A DNA stretch of 64,000 nucleotides from Prorocentrum cordatum (lineage: Eukaryota > Sar > Dinophyceae > Prorocentrales > Prorocentraceae): assembly GCA_963575745.1 (NCBI GenBank), contig CAUYUJ010004313.1:288795-352794 (forward strand). Direction: 5' to 3'. The position numbers and the translations under genes are program-made. The notes under the pieces were generated by a model. That model saw only the letters and a program-made list of their open reading frames with translations, was not told the origin of the DNA and did not search any database. This document shows positions 9,650-20,265 of this stretch, piece by piece. Position 1 is the stretch's first letter. The number at the start of each line of letters is the position of its first letter.

Positions 9650-10288
9650 TCAGGACAATCCCCTGATCCTGGGTGAGGTCTGGGTCGAACTTCCGAGCAC
9701 GTCGAACCGGCGCTGGCTTGCGCGAGCAGCTGAAGACTCCATCAAAAAACCCTCAACCTGTTTCTGGCGGTAAGGAGAAGAAGGAACGAGGCCGGGCAGA
9801 AAAGAAAGGGCATGCCAGTTTTCGAGCATATGTCGAAAATGCGATTCCCTCCATAGGGGCTGGCATCTCCACGCAATGACGCAGTCGTCGGAGGAGTCAG
9901 AATCTTCGAGGAGCGACTTAATGTCAAACAACGCCTTCGAATACTCGACAGCACGGAACAACGCAAGAAGACCAGCATGCCCCAGGCACGCACCTTGGAC
10001 GGGAAGGCCGATGGAGCGAAGAGAACAGGGGACGGGGGACGGGAAGGCGAAACGAAGTGCAAAAATCACAACCTGCACCATGTCCCGCTCAATCCGAAGA
10101 GCATGCGCAGTTGGGGGGGCGAGCTGGGCATCGGATATGATGGCACTGTGCGCGAAGACGCTATGATGGCTAAGGGACATCTGAGGCCCCAGGCACAGGC
10201 CCCTGGCAAAGTGGCTCCTGGTCTGATACTTTAGCACACTGGCACCCTTGCCCAAGATCAGCCACAAGCTACTTCCCACATCGGCCAA
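9650..10288 (-). pseudogene. LINE C-terminal region after RT
   Basis: A 212-residue open frame with features seen after the RT domain of dinoflagellate LINEs: WLILGKGASVLKYQTRSHFA corresponds to the region following the thumb, then a helical stretch rich in His/Ala/Leu. It overlaps the end of the RT frame by about 30 bp in a different frame, marking a frameshift. Confidence 0.55.
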
Positions 10289-11117
10289 CTTGAACCTCGG
10301 GGTCGGGGAAGCCAGCCTCGGCCACGGCGCGCGGGAGCTGGGAGCACGAGAAAGGCCCGGGTAGCACCATGAACGTTGAGCTCCAATCCCGTCGCAGGAC
10401 CAGCTACCTGCCAGATGCGCAGAGAGATGGCCAGGCTGAGCACGACGACTCTCGATGCCAATTGTAGGTCGTCCGCACAGGCTCTGAGAGAGGACGCGCC
10501 GGGTGGAAGGCGCGCGGCGTGCATCCGCATGACGAAATCAAAGCACAAGGCGGTCAAACTCCCGGAAAGGGAGCAGCCTTGTGCGGTGCCCTCTTGCAGA
10601 AGAGCCCCTCGCCATAGACGCCCCGGCGATGGATCGCGATCCACACGCCCTGATAATCACAATGCCCCGGCGGCCTCAATCACGTCACAAGAGATCGCCG
10701 CGGCAGCGAGGGCCCAGGAAATAACCGCCTGCAACGCAGACGGAAACGCAGCCCAATAATGTGATCCCAATCAGAATCATGAAGCGCTGGACCATCCAGT
10801 GCATGCCTTTGCTCTCTAAACCGATGATGTGTGTTTCAGCATGTCGCGATTCGGTGCGAAGCTGTTTGGCGCGGCGTCGGCTTGTTGATGCAAAGGGCAA
10901 GGGCCTCGACGCAGGTGTTCGAAAGGGTGGGCGGCCGAGCTTCGCAGGAAGACCTCTGGACAACCGCTAGAGCTTCGATGGCGAAAAGTCCACCTCCGTG
11001 CCTCGCAGAGCATGGGGCCCCGTCAGGGCCTGAGCTGGACCCAGACGTCGGGACCAAGATCTGGGCGAATTCGTCATAACACAATTTCCACTCTGGCACA
11101 GAAGGAGCCGGAACCAC
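10258..11117 (-). pseudogene. LINE reverse transcriptase (broken)
   Basis: Catalyses target-primed reverse transcription in intact elements. SGPDGAPCSA near 11020-11030 matches the GPDG motif preceding the fingers. The next frame has AQGCSLSG (RT motif with Q-G) and CADD at 10468-10479, equivalent to the F/YxDD catalytic pair, then GLELN, matching the following conserved block. The catalytic Asp pair survives, but the first Asp-bearing motif lies in a disrupted stretch at about 10690-10830 and frames shift there, so no functional protein is expected. Confidence 0.7.
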
Positions 11118-11226
11118 AAAGTCCTCGGATTCTTCCCTGGCGAGGTCGCTCCCAGCGAATTCGACGTGGACCTGGCCTCAGCAATGAGCAGGCTCCCTGG
11201 CCGCCCTCGCGGGGCCCAAGATGGCA

Positions 11227-12165
11227 CTACCACACGGATCCAGCCCCCAACGTAAAATAGATTCCGAGTCTTCCACGTCTGGCTTCTTTTGGCTGGCCCC
11301 GCATCATCAGCATCAACATTGGCAGGTGCCTTGTCGAGGCTTTCCCTTTTCGGGTGCAAGAGACATGCGCGAAATCCAGCAGGGTCGGCAAGCTGACACG
11401 TGCTAAGACAGAAGAAGCTCCCGACGGCAGGGAAAGCGCGGCGCGCGCGACACAGCGCCGCAGGGTCTTAGGCCCGAGAGGCACGGAAAAGAGCCAGGGA
11501 TCAAGAAGCCTGGCCCGATCTTCGAACGACTGCGCCCCATGTCGCTCCCTCGTTTTCTTGACCACCCTAGCACCGCAACGAATTGCTTCAATGACTTCAG
11601 ATACTGCGGCCCCGGGGTCAGCGGAAAAATGCGCAGGGGTCTGCACGATGATCCGGAACGCCCCGCCGAACTCGTCAGACTTCGAAATCCAGGACGGAAG
11701 AGCGGACCTCCGAGATTGCGCGCACCCAGCACGCAGGGAAAAAACAACGGGAACATGACCACATAACTCGTCAAGGTCATGGCAGAAGGTGTGCAGATCG
11801 ATCAAAGACACCATCGGGATCGAAACGCACACCGGATCAATCCGGCCAAAAGAATGCAGAACCCGCTTCACCACAACATGGCGGACCACCGAATGCGTGA
11901 ATTGTGCTTGGTCGACTTCGCACAGCGTGGGAAACAGCCGCCAGAAATAGCGTCCAAGCCAATGAAGAGGAAACGAAACATCCCCGTCAAGAGAAAATCG
12001 CCCTTCCCCAACTTCAGGGTGATTGAAACCCCCTCCGACCAGGACCGTCGCCCTCGAGACCAGTTTCAAGGCGCCTCTGATCAGATCAAGTTGGGATTTC
12101 CTCACTGACACAGCGATCGTAGGGTGCAAATGAAATGAAGTCCTGTTCTGCCCCCGGAAGGTCAA
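11227..12165 (-). pseudogene. LINE AP-endonuclease domain (degraded)
   Basis: A 312-residue frame. VLVGGGFNHPE near residues 41-51 stands where endonuclease/exonuclease/phosphatase proteins have G-D-F-N, and ELCGHVPVVF about 85 residues later stands where they have S-D-H-x-P-V. Both catalytic Asp positions are changed (to Gly), so cleavage activity should be lost. The region after about residue 150 is a linker toward RT. The upstream half of the domain is not clear. Confidence 0.6.
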
Positions 12166-12555
12166 GGATTGGATGTACCCAGCAAAGGTCTCTCTGTGAG
12201 AGGTGTCGGGGCGAATCTACCACAGCCTGGGGCGCATGATGCCGAATGTGTCAGAACATACACAACCATTGTGCCCACGGAGCCAGGGCAGCGTAATTAA
12301 CCGAGTCGAAGTGCTCGCTTGCAAGGGCCGGCGTGATCCCGAAGGTCACAAGGGCACGGAGCTGGGGCGTGACTGCGTACACTGCCCGCCGTCTCCAGGC
12401 TCGATCTTGCAGAGGAGGCGGCAATCGACTTCGCTGCAGATCAGGTACTGTGCCCACGGTTCGGCTGGCTTCCCAGCTTGCAGCCCTCGCGCATCTGCGG
12501 GGTGCTCAGCAGGGAAGTCTGGTGTGACCTTGACAGCTGGCCCAAGACGTGGTTG

Positions 12556-12750
12556 TCGGGCCGGGCGAAAGGGGGGATAGCAAAGGGGGGGTTTGAGAAT
12601 CAGCTCACGGAACTGATTTTTCCGGCGCCTCCCGGCGCCAGGAGGCACCCACGTATCGAGGAATGGGCCCGGCGGCGGGGCCGAAACCAGCTACATGCAG
12701 CAGATTTCGTAACCCCCCATTTCCCAATCCCCCCCTTTCGTCCGGCCCGA
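12556..12750 (-). mobile_element. 195-bp inverted-repeat insertion in the LINE
   Basis: Ends are TCGGGCCGGGCGAAAGGGGG and the inverse of CCCCCCTTTCGTCCGGCCCG, with one mismatch in the first 20 bp. A perfect 5-bp direct repeat GGTTG flanks it (12551-12555 and 12751-12755). Removing the element and one repeat (200 bp) joins two LINE frames into a continuous one (REAN followed by HVLGQL). A hairpin GGCGCC...GGCGCC occurs in the middle. It is a clean non-autonomous DNA-transposon-like insertion. Confidence 0.8.
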
Positions 12751-12769
12751 GGTTGGCCTCGCGGATGTT

Positions 12770-13510
12770 CCCTGGGGTGTCGGGCTTCGCCCTCAGGAAG
12801 TGCCTCTGGCTCGCGGGATCCGTACACTGCAGGCCATCGTCATTGACCTTGGACAAGATCGGCTTCGCGGGGTGGGAGTTCGGGAAAGTAATGGAATGCG
12901 AAGTATTGAAGCTGAAGCCCCAGCTGCGGCATTCCTTGCGGACGCCCTCTTCGCGTTGGCTCAGCATGGTGGCGCCGTGGGCATGCAGCACAGGACCCAT
13001 GACCAGCTTTCCAGATGCCCACCACCCAGATCTTGCACGGGTTGGCCTGGGAGGACGAGTCAGACCCTTCGGAGGGCGCCGCCGAGCCGACGGGAGGGCC
13101 AGCGGGAGGGGCAGCAGTCGCGGCCGGGCGCACCTCCAGCTTGCCGAGGCGCTCGACGACATCCTTTAGCAGCTCGGCGCTCTCGGACCTCATTGCGGTG
13201 TTGCCATTCTCAGGTTCAGCGTCGATGCGGGCCTCGAGGGCACCAATGCGATCTCCAAAAGCAACAAGTCGTGCCTGCATGCCTGGGGTGGCTGCAATCG
13301 CCAGCTGCACGCGGTTCATCTGGCCGGAGAGAGGGTCGTCAGGAATCCCTGCACGCCCGTCAAGATGGTGCGCAGCTCCTCGCCGGAGACGTCCGAAACT
13401 CGGGCAGCCTTCGGATCAGGCCCCCCCGCACCACCTTTGCCAGCAGCACCGTTGGAGGCGGTCCCACAGGCGGCAGCAGCGTTCGCAGCACTAGCAGCTC
13501 CCGCCATCTT
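12770..13510 (-). pseudogene. LINE ORF1-like segment
   Basis: Begins near 13507 with an Ala/Gly-rich leader, then a helical segment with heptad-like Leu/Ile spacing (RIGALEARIDAE; ELLKDVVERLGKLE), and then an alpha/beta stretch (CKIWVVGI; SHSITFPNSH; NDDGLQCTDP) shifted in frame near 13020. Coiled coil followed by a nucleic-acid-binding-like domain is typical of LINE ORF1 proteins. Stops at about 13320 and the frame change make it non-functional. Confidence 0.5.
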
Positions 13511-13691
13511 CGACTGAGACTATGGGTCGTTCTTCACGCAGGGGTCAGATCCCTGATGCATTCACAGCTGAAGATGGCCAACAGAAGGTCGAAGGATGCA
13601 ACTAGCGAGTGAAGTGAAAAATATTGGTTTGTCCGCCTGGGCACGACACCCAGGAACGCCCACACGCAGGGCTGCCCACTCAGGCACTCTG

Positions 13692-13852
13692 AGGCAATTG
13701 AGAGGAGGAGGAGGCGGAGGAGGAGGAGAAAGGAGGAGAAGGAGGAAGAGGAGGAGGAGGAGGAGGAGGAGGAGGAGGAGGAGGAGGAAGAAGAGAAGTA
13801 GAACGAGGAGGAAGGAGGACGAGGAGGAGGAAGGAGGAAGGAGGAGGAGGGG
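13692..13852. repeat. Interrupted (GGA)n tract
   Basis: GGA triplets with A-rich interruptions (GAAGAAGAGAAG at 13787). The long Ser/Pro frames over it are artefacts. Confidence 0.85.
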
Positions 13853-13869
13853 CCCTCCCCGTCCGCACG

Positions 13870-14765
13870 CAATCGCCAGGTCGGGCTGCATCCGCCAGGA
13901 AGCACCCGCCCGCCGATCGCGCGCGCACGGGCGTCACGCGCGGGCGAGAGATCCGCAGATGGCGTGCCGCGATCCGGGTGCTGGGACTGCGCCCAGCACC
14001 TCCCCCTCCGCACCAGCGGCCGCGCCTTGAGCGGCCCCGCGCGCCACTGCAAAGTCCGCCGTGGCCATCGTCCTCGCTGGCACGCCCGCCGGGGCTGCAC
14101 CGACAACCGTCTGCACCGGGGGAGGGGGGCGACAGCTGCTGCATGAGAAGAGCAATAAGAAACAGAGACAGCAACAACATAAACATGAACTCTTGGAGGT
14201 CCGAGCGGATTCAATGGATCGGCGCTGGAACCACCTCCCTGGCGCGCTGAACGATGATCGGCGCCAGAGGCGCCGCGGGGGAAGGCCCTGCGCAGATCCA
14301 AAAACCCGTGCAGCCCTCCCGAGTGTCTGTGTTGATGCAGGCTTTCTTCTTCGGATGCAGCGCTCTGGCCACCCGTCCCCGTCCCAACTCGAGGCTCCAC
14401 CGCGCCTCGGAGCCCCGGGCCGTACTGGCAGGGCCTGGACGCCAGCGAGTAGCAGTCCCCGCGTGGGGGGCAGCGCGCCGCGCAGGAGATATAAAAGGCC
14501 AAAGCAGCGCGGGCAGCTGCGCCAGGCCCAGGGCTGGGTTGTGGGCGTCTCGGATGGCATAACTGTTGGCCAGGCGAAGCTCGGCCACGCAGAAGCTCCT
14601 CGACCCAGATCTGAGGAGCGATCCGGCAACCAGAGCGCCACCTGAGCCCAACATTCTCCTCATTGCAACGGTGTGACTGTGAGCCAGTCGAAGAGCAAGG
14701 GCGGGTGCCGCATTCACTGGCCAAATTTGGCTTTCCCATGTGATCGCCTTCGCCCCCCCCACCCA
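13870..14765 (-). CDS. Candidate two-exon gene, unrecognised
   Basis: About 14765-14480 encodes an Ala/Leu-rich stretch (MRRMLGSGGALVAGSLLRSG, then AELRLANSYA) with plausible helix. A second exon begins at 14138 after a long pyrimidine tract and CATGCAG acceptor, and reads toward about 13930 (VQTVVGAAPAGVPARTMATA). The intervening 340 bp contain a GRE-1 element, matching the intron architecture of the U-box gene. Donor position and frame continuity are unresolved. No domain recognised. Confidence 0.4.
14187..14333 (-). mobile_element. GRE-1 element in candidate intron
   Basis: Left end AACTCTTGGAGGTCCGAGCG, then GGATCGGCGCTGG; right end the degenerate inverse (GGATCTGCGCAGG ... CCCTCCCGAG on the minus strand). 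A pyrimidine-rich tract ending CATGCAG adjoins it on the minus strand. Confidence 0.65.
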
Positions 14766-14779
14766 CTCACCCAACCCAC

Positions 14780-15463
14780 ATAGCAGCACCTTCGTGCGAA
14801 GAGAAAAAAATAGCCGTGGCGCCAAGGGGTTCCGCCGACGATTCCGCCTTGGGGGGTCAATGGAAGGACTGGGGAGATGAATCTCAAGGTCTTTGCGGGA
14901 ATCTGAGAAGGGGGCGTTTGCAACAATTTTGCTCCAGGCGTGGACGCAGACCCGCGAACACGGATTGGCCTTCCGAACTGCTCAGACCCTGGACAGGGCA
15001 GAACATCACAGGGCTGCCTTCTGCCCTACAGGGCACGCTGGCGGCGACGGCGGCGCTATCGACGACGTCGACGGACGGACGGACGACGACGACGCAACAG
15101 CGACTCATCGACGACAACGGACGACGACAACGGGCGCGCCCTGCCATCCGCCGACCTGATGTTTTCATCCTGCAGCCCCTGAGAAGCCGGCCCCCTCCCA
15201 GGTGGTGGTTTTGCGTTCCAGATTCAGACTTGATGGCCCAAGGGCCTGGCAGCAGGCCCCAGAGGCCGAAATCGAGGGCAAGCGTCTAAACTAAAAACAA
15301 GCACTGTCGGACATATGGAAACGACGACAACGACGACCTCGCTTCTCCGTAGGAGCCCAAACCTCGACGGCATCGACGACCTCGAAGACGACGGCGACGA
15401 CGACGACGCCGCCGCCGCCGCCGGCGCCGACGCCGCCGCCGCCACCGTCGTCGCCGTCGCCGT

Positions 15464-15498
<35 letters not shown>

Positions 15499-15530
15499 TC
15501 GTCGTGCGGCACGACGACGACGCCGAGCCC
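14780..15530. repeat. GAC/GNC trinucleotide-rich DNA
   Basis: 15060-15135 is rich in GACGAC and GACAAC; 15370-15515 runs through GACGAC, GCCGCC and GTCGTC blocks. These give Asp-, Ala- or Val-rich frames on both strands. No gene recognised in 14780-15530. Confidence 0.7.
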
Positions 15531-15945
15531 TCGTGGGGCCCGCGGCGGCGGGGCGCGCCTGCAGGAAGGGGTTCGGGGGCAGGTGCTCCGCGCGTCCGGC
15601 CGCCTCTCGGGAGCGGCCAAGAGGGGGGTGCCCAAGAGGGGGGGGTGCAAATCATGACCGGCGGCATGTGCGCGGCCCAGCGGGGGGGCCAGGGACGTAG
15701 TGAAACAAGAAGAGGCGCCATGAGATATGGGGAAATATCATGCCCCCCGCCATGATATCCACCCCCCCCTAGTCATCACCCCCTCTTTTCCGCCCCCGAG
15801 CCTCGGCCGCCGTGGCGTCCGCGGCGAGGGAGAACCAGAGCACCAGCCTGGCCGGGGCGCCGCCGGCGTGGGCGTCGTCGGCGGCCTCGCCTGCTCCCTC
15901 CGCTCGCACTCTCCGCTCCCTCGCCGGGCCTCCCAGATCGGGCCC
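15530..15945 (-). CDS. Candidate exons flanking GRE-4
   Basis: Minus-strand 15900-15800 reads EGAGEAADDAHAGGAPARLV then LWFSLAADATAAEARG; after GRE-4, 15610-15530 reads an Arg/Pro/Ala-rich stretch. The arrangement (exon, GRE-4, exon) parallels 32.4-32.8 kb. No family recognised and the second stretch is weak. Confidence 0.33.
15613..15794 (-). mobile_element. GRE-4 inverted-repeat element, copy 1
   Basis: Termini GCGGCCAAGAGGGGGG and the inverse of CACCCCCTCTTTTCCGCC. The interior CATGACCGGCGGCATGTGCG and the palindromic ATATCATG...CATGATATC are shared with the copy at 32442. On the minus strand both copies start GTGATGACTAGG right after the G-run, which is a good donor sequence. Confidence 0.75.
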
Positions 15946-15984
15946 GAGCAGATGGGCGCGGGGGATCGCGGCGAGCTCGGCGGT

Positions 15985-16145
15985 GGACTGCAAAAAAACC
16001 CAGGATTGCAAAAAAAACCTTTTTGAAGGATTGCAAAAAAAAACCTGGATTGCAAAAAAAACCCGTTTGAACGAAGGATTGCAAAAGGGTTTTTTTCGCA
16101 ATCCCTCGCTTGAACGAAGGGTTTGCTTTGCAATCCTTTGCAAAG
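15985..16145. repeat. GGATTGCAAAAAAAACC cluster
   Basis: GGATTGCAAAAAAAACC-type units recur at about 16003, 16030, 16047 and 16076, followed by inverted versions (GGGTTTTTTTCGCAATCC) at about 16088-16140. Both direct and inverted copies allow long hairpins. Half-copies of GRE-5 lie on each side (15925-15990 and 16311-16360). Confidence 0.8.
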
Positions 16146-16212
16146 CCTCGTTTCATGAGCCTCCCCTTCGAGAAAACGGCCTAAGACCGAAGCCGATCGA
16201 CCTGGACCCACA

Positions 16213-16296
16213 AAAACGACGGCCGCGACGCCCTCTCGCGAACCGGAAACGGCCAATTCCTGAATCGACGTGTCAGGGTAGGAGGTCCATCAACCT
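16213..16296. repeat. GRE-6 dispersed repeat, copy 1
   Basis: ACGACGGCCGCGACGCCCTC, CGGAAACGGCCAATTC and AATCGACGTGTCAGGG match 44152-44236 in the same order. Confidence 0.7.
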
Positions 16297-16299
16297 CCG

Positions 16300-18145
16300 A
16301 TAAATGGGGCCCGAGCAGATGGGCTCGGAGGATCGCGCCGAGCCAGGGGCGCGAGGAGGAGGGCCACGCCTCAGCTCGATGGGAGAATGCCCCGCGGAGG
16401 GCGACGCCTCGAGCCCTTGCGTTGCCGGCGCCAGCCGCCCATGCCAAGCGCAAGTGCTACTCGAGTCCAGCGCGCCTGCACGAGGGAAGCGGAGGTGGAT
16501 TGAAATAAACGGCTACTGAAGCAGATGCTGGGTGAAACGCAGAGCTATACCAAAACGCTCACCACGTCCGCCCCACGCGCCAGGGCGCGAGGAGGAGGAG
16601 GAGGAGGCACAGACATGCTCCCGTCGCACAGAAGACCGGCTCAAGGGAGGGGGGGGACATCGACCTGGAATCGGCGATACATCGCAGATAGGTCGGCGAT
16701 GTGCCCACGATCAAAAATTTCCGCACACTCCTGGGCGGGGTGGGCTATCAGGCCCAGGCCCCTGTCGGCGAGCAATGGGCGAGCTGTGCTCTAGTGGCCA
16801 TCTGGGCCTCCCCGGGGATCCTGGGGACAACTTAGGCCAGCGACACCATTGGCAGCACCCGACAGGTCTGCCATGGGGCACGCAGGAAAACATCGAAACT
16901 GTTCCGCGCCTTGGCCGGCGCGGGCACGGGTGCGAGAGAGGTAGCAACTCTCTGTTGCAGGAGGAAGGGGATGAGGATCGACGTGTTTCTGGCTTGTTCC
17001 CAACACAAGACACAAAAGTGCTGCATGTTGGACCAACATGAGCATTGGGGGGGGGCCCTCGGGTACCTCGGGACATCTCCGGAAAGCTAGGGCCACAACG
17101 CCAACCTGGTCAGGCGCGAGGAGTAAGATTTCCAGAGCCGCAGCGCGCCACCTGGACCCGATTCGTCACATCGGCAGGGCCGCGTCCTATGGTGAAGGGA
17201 GCAGGCAAGCACGGGGGGGGAGAAGGAAGCTCGCGTCTTTCCCCCGCCTGGCACCTCGTGGCTGCTACATCTCTTGAGAAGACTTCCCCCACAGCCCAGC
17301 ACACCGCGGCCTCTGGGACCAGGTGCCCTCGACTGTCCCAAATGCCCCGCATCGCGTCTTTCGACAAATCAGCCGCCACCGTACCCGCTGGCACGCTGAT
17401 GCATGGTAGTACGCCGAATTCTATGTTGAGATTGTCTGTAACCTTCTGACATCCAGCGAACGAGAAACGAAGTCGATTCCATGACTTCACGTGGACTTGC
17501 CACATGCATGACTTTGTTCGGTATTCCGCCCAGCGTACATGCCACGTGTGCACCCTGAATTCACCGGCAGGTCGCCTAAGCGCTCCCTACCCCCTTTCGA
17601 CCCCGCCCAGGAACAGGATGATGCCGTTCGAACCAGCCACTCTGAATTCTCAATGCTCAGAAGTGTTAGGGCGCGCACACGCTTGATTCAAACAAGCGGT
17701 AACAAGTGTTCCACGCTGCCACTGTTCTCCAAAACCTGTTGCATTATTTTGTTCGGCCCACCCGTTTCGCAAGTTCACCTGGCATGTTCGCCACTGCTGC
17801 TGCTGCTTGTGTTTCTGCTAGGGTCACAAGTAGCTGGGCCAGCAGGCATCTTGCCTGCCCGCTCGAGCGCGAAAATGCTAGCACACTCGCTCGAACAACT
17901 CTCGGACGCCGACTCGGGCTCGGCCTCCGGATTCATGCCTGTGGCGACGAGCAAACACTTCGGACCGCAGCGGTGGCGATTGCACACCGCGTTCGTAGCC
18001 TGAAGGTGGGGCGCTGCTATACGCGAATTCGGCACAGACCCGTGGGGGGGCCAGAAGACAGAAGAAGGCAGCCGCGGAGGAGGGGAAGGACAGGCGGCGC
18101 ACTCAGACGAGGTGACGAACGACCACCCAGGCTGGCACCGAGGCG
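16300..18145. other. No confidently recognised gene
   Basis: 16725-16795 (CCTGGGCGGGGTGGGC; TCGGCGA) is a short repeat shared with 30255-30330. Minus-strand frames at 17110-17553 (147 codons) and 17775-18000 (a stretch reading ATNAVCNRHRCGPKCLLVAT) look mildly coding but show no family motifs. Intervening sequence is ordinary. Confidence 0.4.
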
Positions 18146-18149
18146 GAGG

Positions 18150-18320
18150 ACGAAGCCAGGACGATGAGAACATCGAATGGAGGTAAATCGAGAATCTCTG
18201 AGATCGGGCGGCTCTGGACGATGGTGCGGTCGGCGCGGCCTTCTCAAAGCGTCCTGGAGCACTCTGAAAGCCTTCCAGAACGCTCTGGAACAGATCTGTC
18301 CTCGTCATGGCCCCGTCCGA
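18150..18320. repeat. GRE-13 dispersed repeat, copy 1
   Basis: GCCAGGACGA, AAATCGAGAA, GGCGGCTCTGGA and GCGGCCTTCTCAAAGCG match 42845-42995 in the same order. Confidence 0.65.
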
Positions 18321-18357
18321 AGGCACTCAGAGATGAAGCACGAAGCACGGCTAGCAG

Positions 18358-18610
18358 TTTGAGCAGGGACCGACCGTCCGGGCATTTCTATAGACCTACC
18401 ACGAAACTTTCTTCGAACCCAGCAGTGTTCTGAGAACAAAAACCATGCTCTTAGAACATAAGCCCGATGTGTTAAAACAAAAAACAATCCGAGCCAGAAA
18501 TGCTCCAGGAACATTTCGTGGAATCCACAGAAGGTTCTCAGAACATCCTTTGGTATGCCTCGAGGCACGCCAGGACGCGCTTCGCAACTGCTTGAGCAGC
18601 AAAGCGAGGG
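18358..18610. mobile_element. GRE-8 element, copy 1
   Basis: Starts TTGAGCAGGGACCGACCGTC, continues CTATAGACCTACCACGAAAC, contains several GTTCTNAGAAC palindromes, and ends near the inverted CAACTGCTTGAGCAG. Copies at 33086, 34367 and 34660. Confidence 0.78.
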
Positions 18611-18633
18611 CAGCCGACTCACCGCCAGCATCA

Positions 18634-18768
18634 CCGGCGGCGCAGCGATGGCCGGCAGCGCCGGCCGGCAGCGGCAGGTGGCCTCGGCTGTCCCGGCGAG
18701 TCGCAGGCGGCGCCGCGGTGGTAGACCCGGGGGTCGTAGGCCACAAGGTCGCCTCGGCTGCCCTCCCT
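18634..18768 (-). CDS. Exon resembling PhyH-type 2OG-Fe(II) dioxygenase
   Basis: The exon reads GSRGDLVAYDPRVYHRGAAC followed by DSPGQPR. In phytanoyl-CoA dioxygenase-like proteins the second iron-binding His lies in a G-D-L ... H-R-G-(A/G)-x-x-S motif, and an Arg about ten residues later holds 2-oxoglutarate. Both the His (codon at 18718-18720) and a following Arg are present. The first H-x-D pair would be on an upstream exon that is not seen. The frame ends in TGA at 18631-18633, in a GGTGATG context that could be a donor instead. A GCTTAG acceptor lies just upstream. Family assignment rests on one motif. Confidence 0.42.
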
Positions 18769-18784
18769 AAGCAAGGCAGGAGGG

Positions 18785-20190
18785 CACGCTGGACTGCGCC
18801 TCCTTCGCTCCCCCAAGGGCGAAGCGAAGCGAAAGCCGTGGGGAGACGTGGCGACACGCAAGAGAACTCGATATACCTATACTCGAACTGTTGTACGTCT
18901 TTCTAATGTCCGGGAGGGGTGGGAAAAATCCACCGCACCCGGAAAAAATGCAGAGGGTCCTCCTGGGCGCTCCTGCTGGCCCCGGCCCAGGGGCCCAAGG
19001 CGGGAAGGCAGCCAAACGGCCCCGCGAGAGCTCCAAGCGGCCCCAGACATCCCCAAAAACGTCCGAAGACTCGAAGGCGACCTGAAGACGACCCCCGAAG
19101 AGACAGCGCGATTGCAAACAACAGAACTTCCCTTCTACGTTGTCGTCTGATTTTGGGGTGCTCGATTATTCGGTCCTCCGCGCTTTTTACTTCCGAGACC
19201 AGCCAAGTTGCTCCGAAAATCGCATCATCCCCCGCCAAACGGGCATCCAAGAAATCCAAGAAGCCACAAAATAGCCCAACAAAGCCTAAAGATGGACCGA
19301 ACAGATCCCCATGACGGCCCAAGATGGCCCCAAGACGCCCCCCAAAGCACTCCACATCGTGGCCTGGTCGTTGAGGGGGAACGGGGTTGGCAGCGGGGTG
19401 GCCCTGATAAGCCCCCAGAGGCCTTCAAAAAGCACCCAGTAGGACTCCAGAGACCCGCACGAAGCTATCGTAAGGCCCCAACAGACTCTCCAAGGCCGAG
19501 CCCCCTCCCAAAAACTGAGGAGGAGGAGAACAGTAGTTGTTTCGCAACAAAGGGCGAGCACCAGAAAGTGAAGAACTGGACAAATAAGGAGAAATGACAA
19601 CACTATGACAACGACCAGAACAAACATCGACACATTGATCTCTTCTACCTATTGCGTGTTTGTCTGTGTCTGTTATTATTATCGCCTATCTCCTTGTTTT
19701 TGTTTTATATTCTCTCTTTCTCTCTTTCTCTCTCTCTCTCTCTCGTTCATTCCGCCTACATGCGAAATGTGAAGGGCCAAGGGGATGGCGCGAAGCGCTA
19801 TTATAGTCTTATATGTGTTTACACACAGAAGAAACATATGTTCCATATGCATGCATCTATTACTGGCAGAACTCGGAGGAACATGTAGAATTTGAACAGG
19901 ATCTCCGAACACTTGGGAATACATGGGACACGTTCACGACGGCGGCGACGCCCGCGGCGACCAGGGGGAGTGCGGAGGTTGTCTTACCATCCGCTCAAGC
20001 TCGCCCCCCGATGCCTCCCTGCATGCCATCCTGACCAGTGCGTCGAGCTGCGCTCACTCGTGGCCGCAGGGGCGCCCCCAGAAGCCTGTCGAGACAGGGA
20101 GGCGAAGAAAACGTCAGAGCCGCCCTCCATCGATCCTCTCCAGCGGGGACGACGCGAGAGGGGAGGGACGCAGGAGACGCGGCCTCGTCC
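18785..20190. other. No recognised gene; simple repeats
   Basis: 18900-19500 contains loosely periodic CCAAGATGGCCCCAAGAC-like sequence that opens frames on both strands without family motifs. 19695-19745 is a (TC)n/(CTTT)n tract. A+T-richer sequence follows at 19750-19900. Confidence 0.45.
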
Positions 20191-20265
20191 AAGCACGGAG
20201 CAATAGCTGCACAAGCACGGAGCACACAGCAAACAGCTGCACAAGCACGGAGCCTCGCGGGTCGA
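20190..20265. repeat. Short tandem repeat GCTGCACAAGCACGGAGC
   Basis: About three imperfect copies of AGCTGCACAAGCACGGAGC with variable spacers. Confidence 0.75.

Larger units (their letters stand above)
9310..13510 (-). mobile_element. Degenerate LINE retrotransposon
   Basis: Minus-strand order is ORF1-like segment (13507 to about 12770), endonuclease (12165 to about 11600), linker, reverse transcriptase (about 11117-10258) and a C-terminal domain (10288-9650). The 9582-9310 part is less certain. Frame changes and stops occur between modules, so it is inactive. No poly-A tail or target duplication was found. Motifs follow the non-LTR pattern common in dinoflagellate genomes: a FN-type endonuclease loop, GPDG, QGCSLSG and a CADD active site. 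An independent 195-bp inverted-repeat insertion at 12556-12750 interrupts it. Length of about 4.2 kb fits a nearly full-length copy. Confidence 0.75.
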
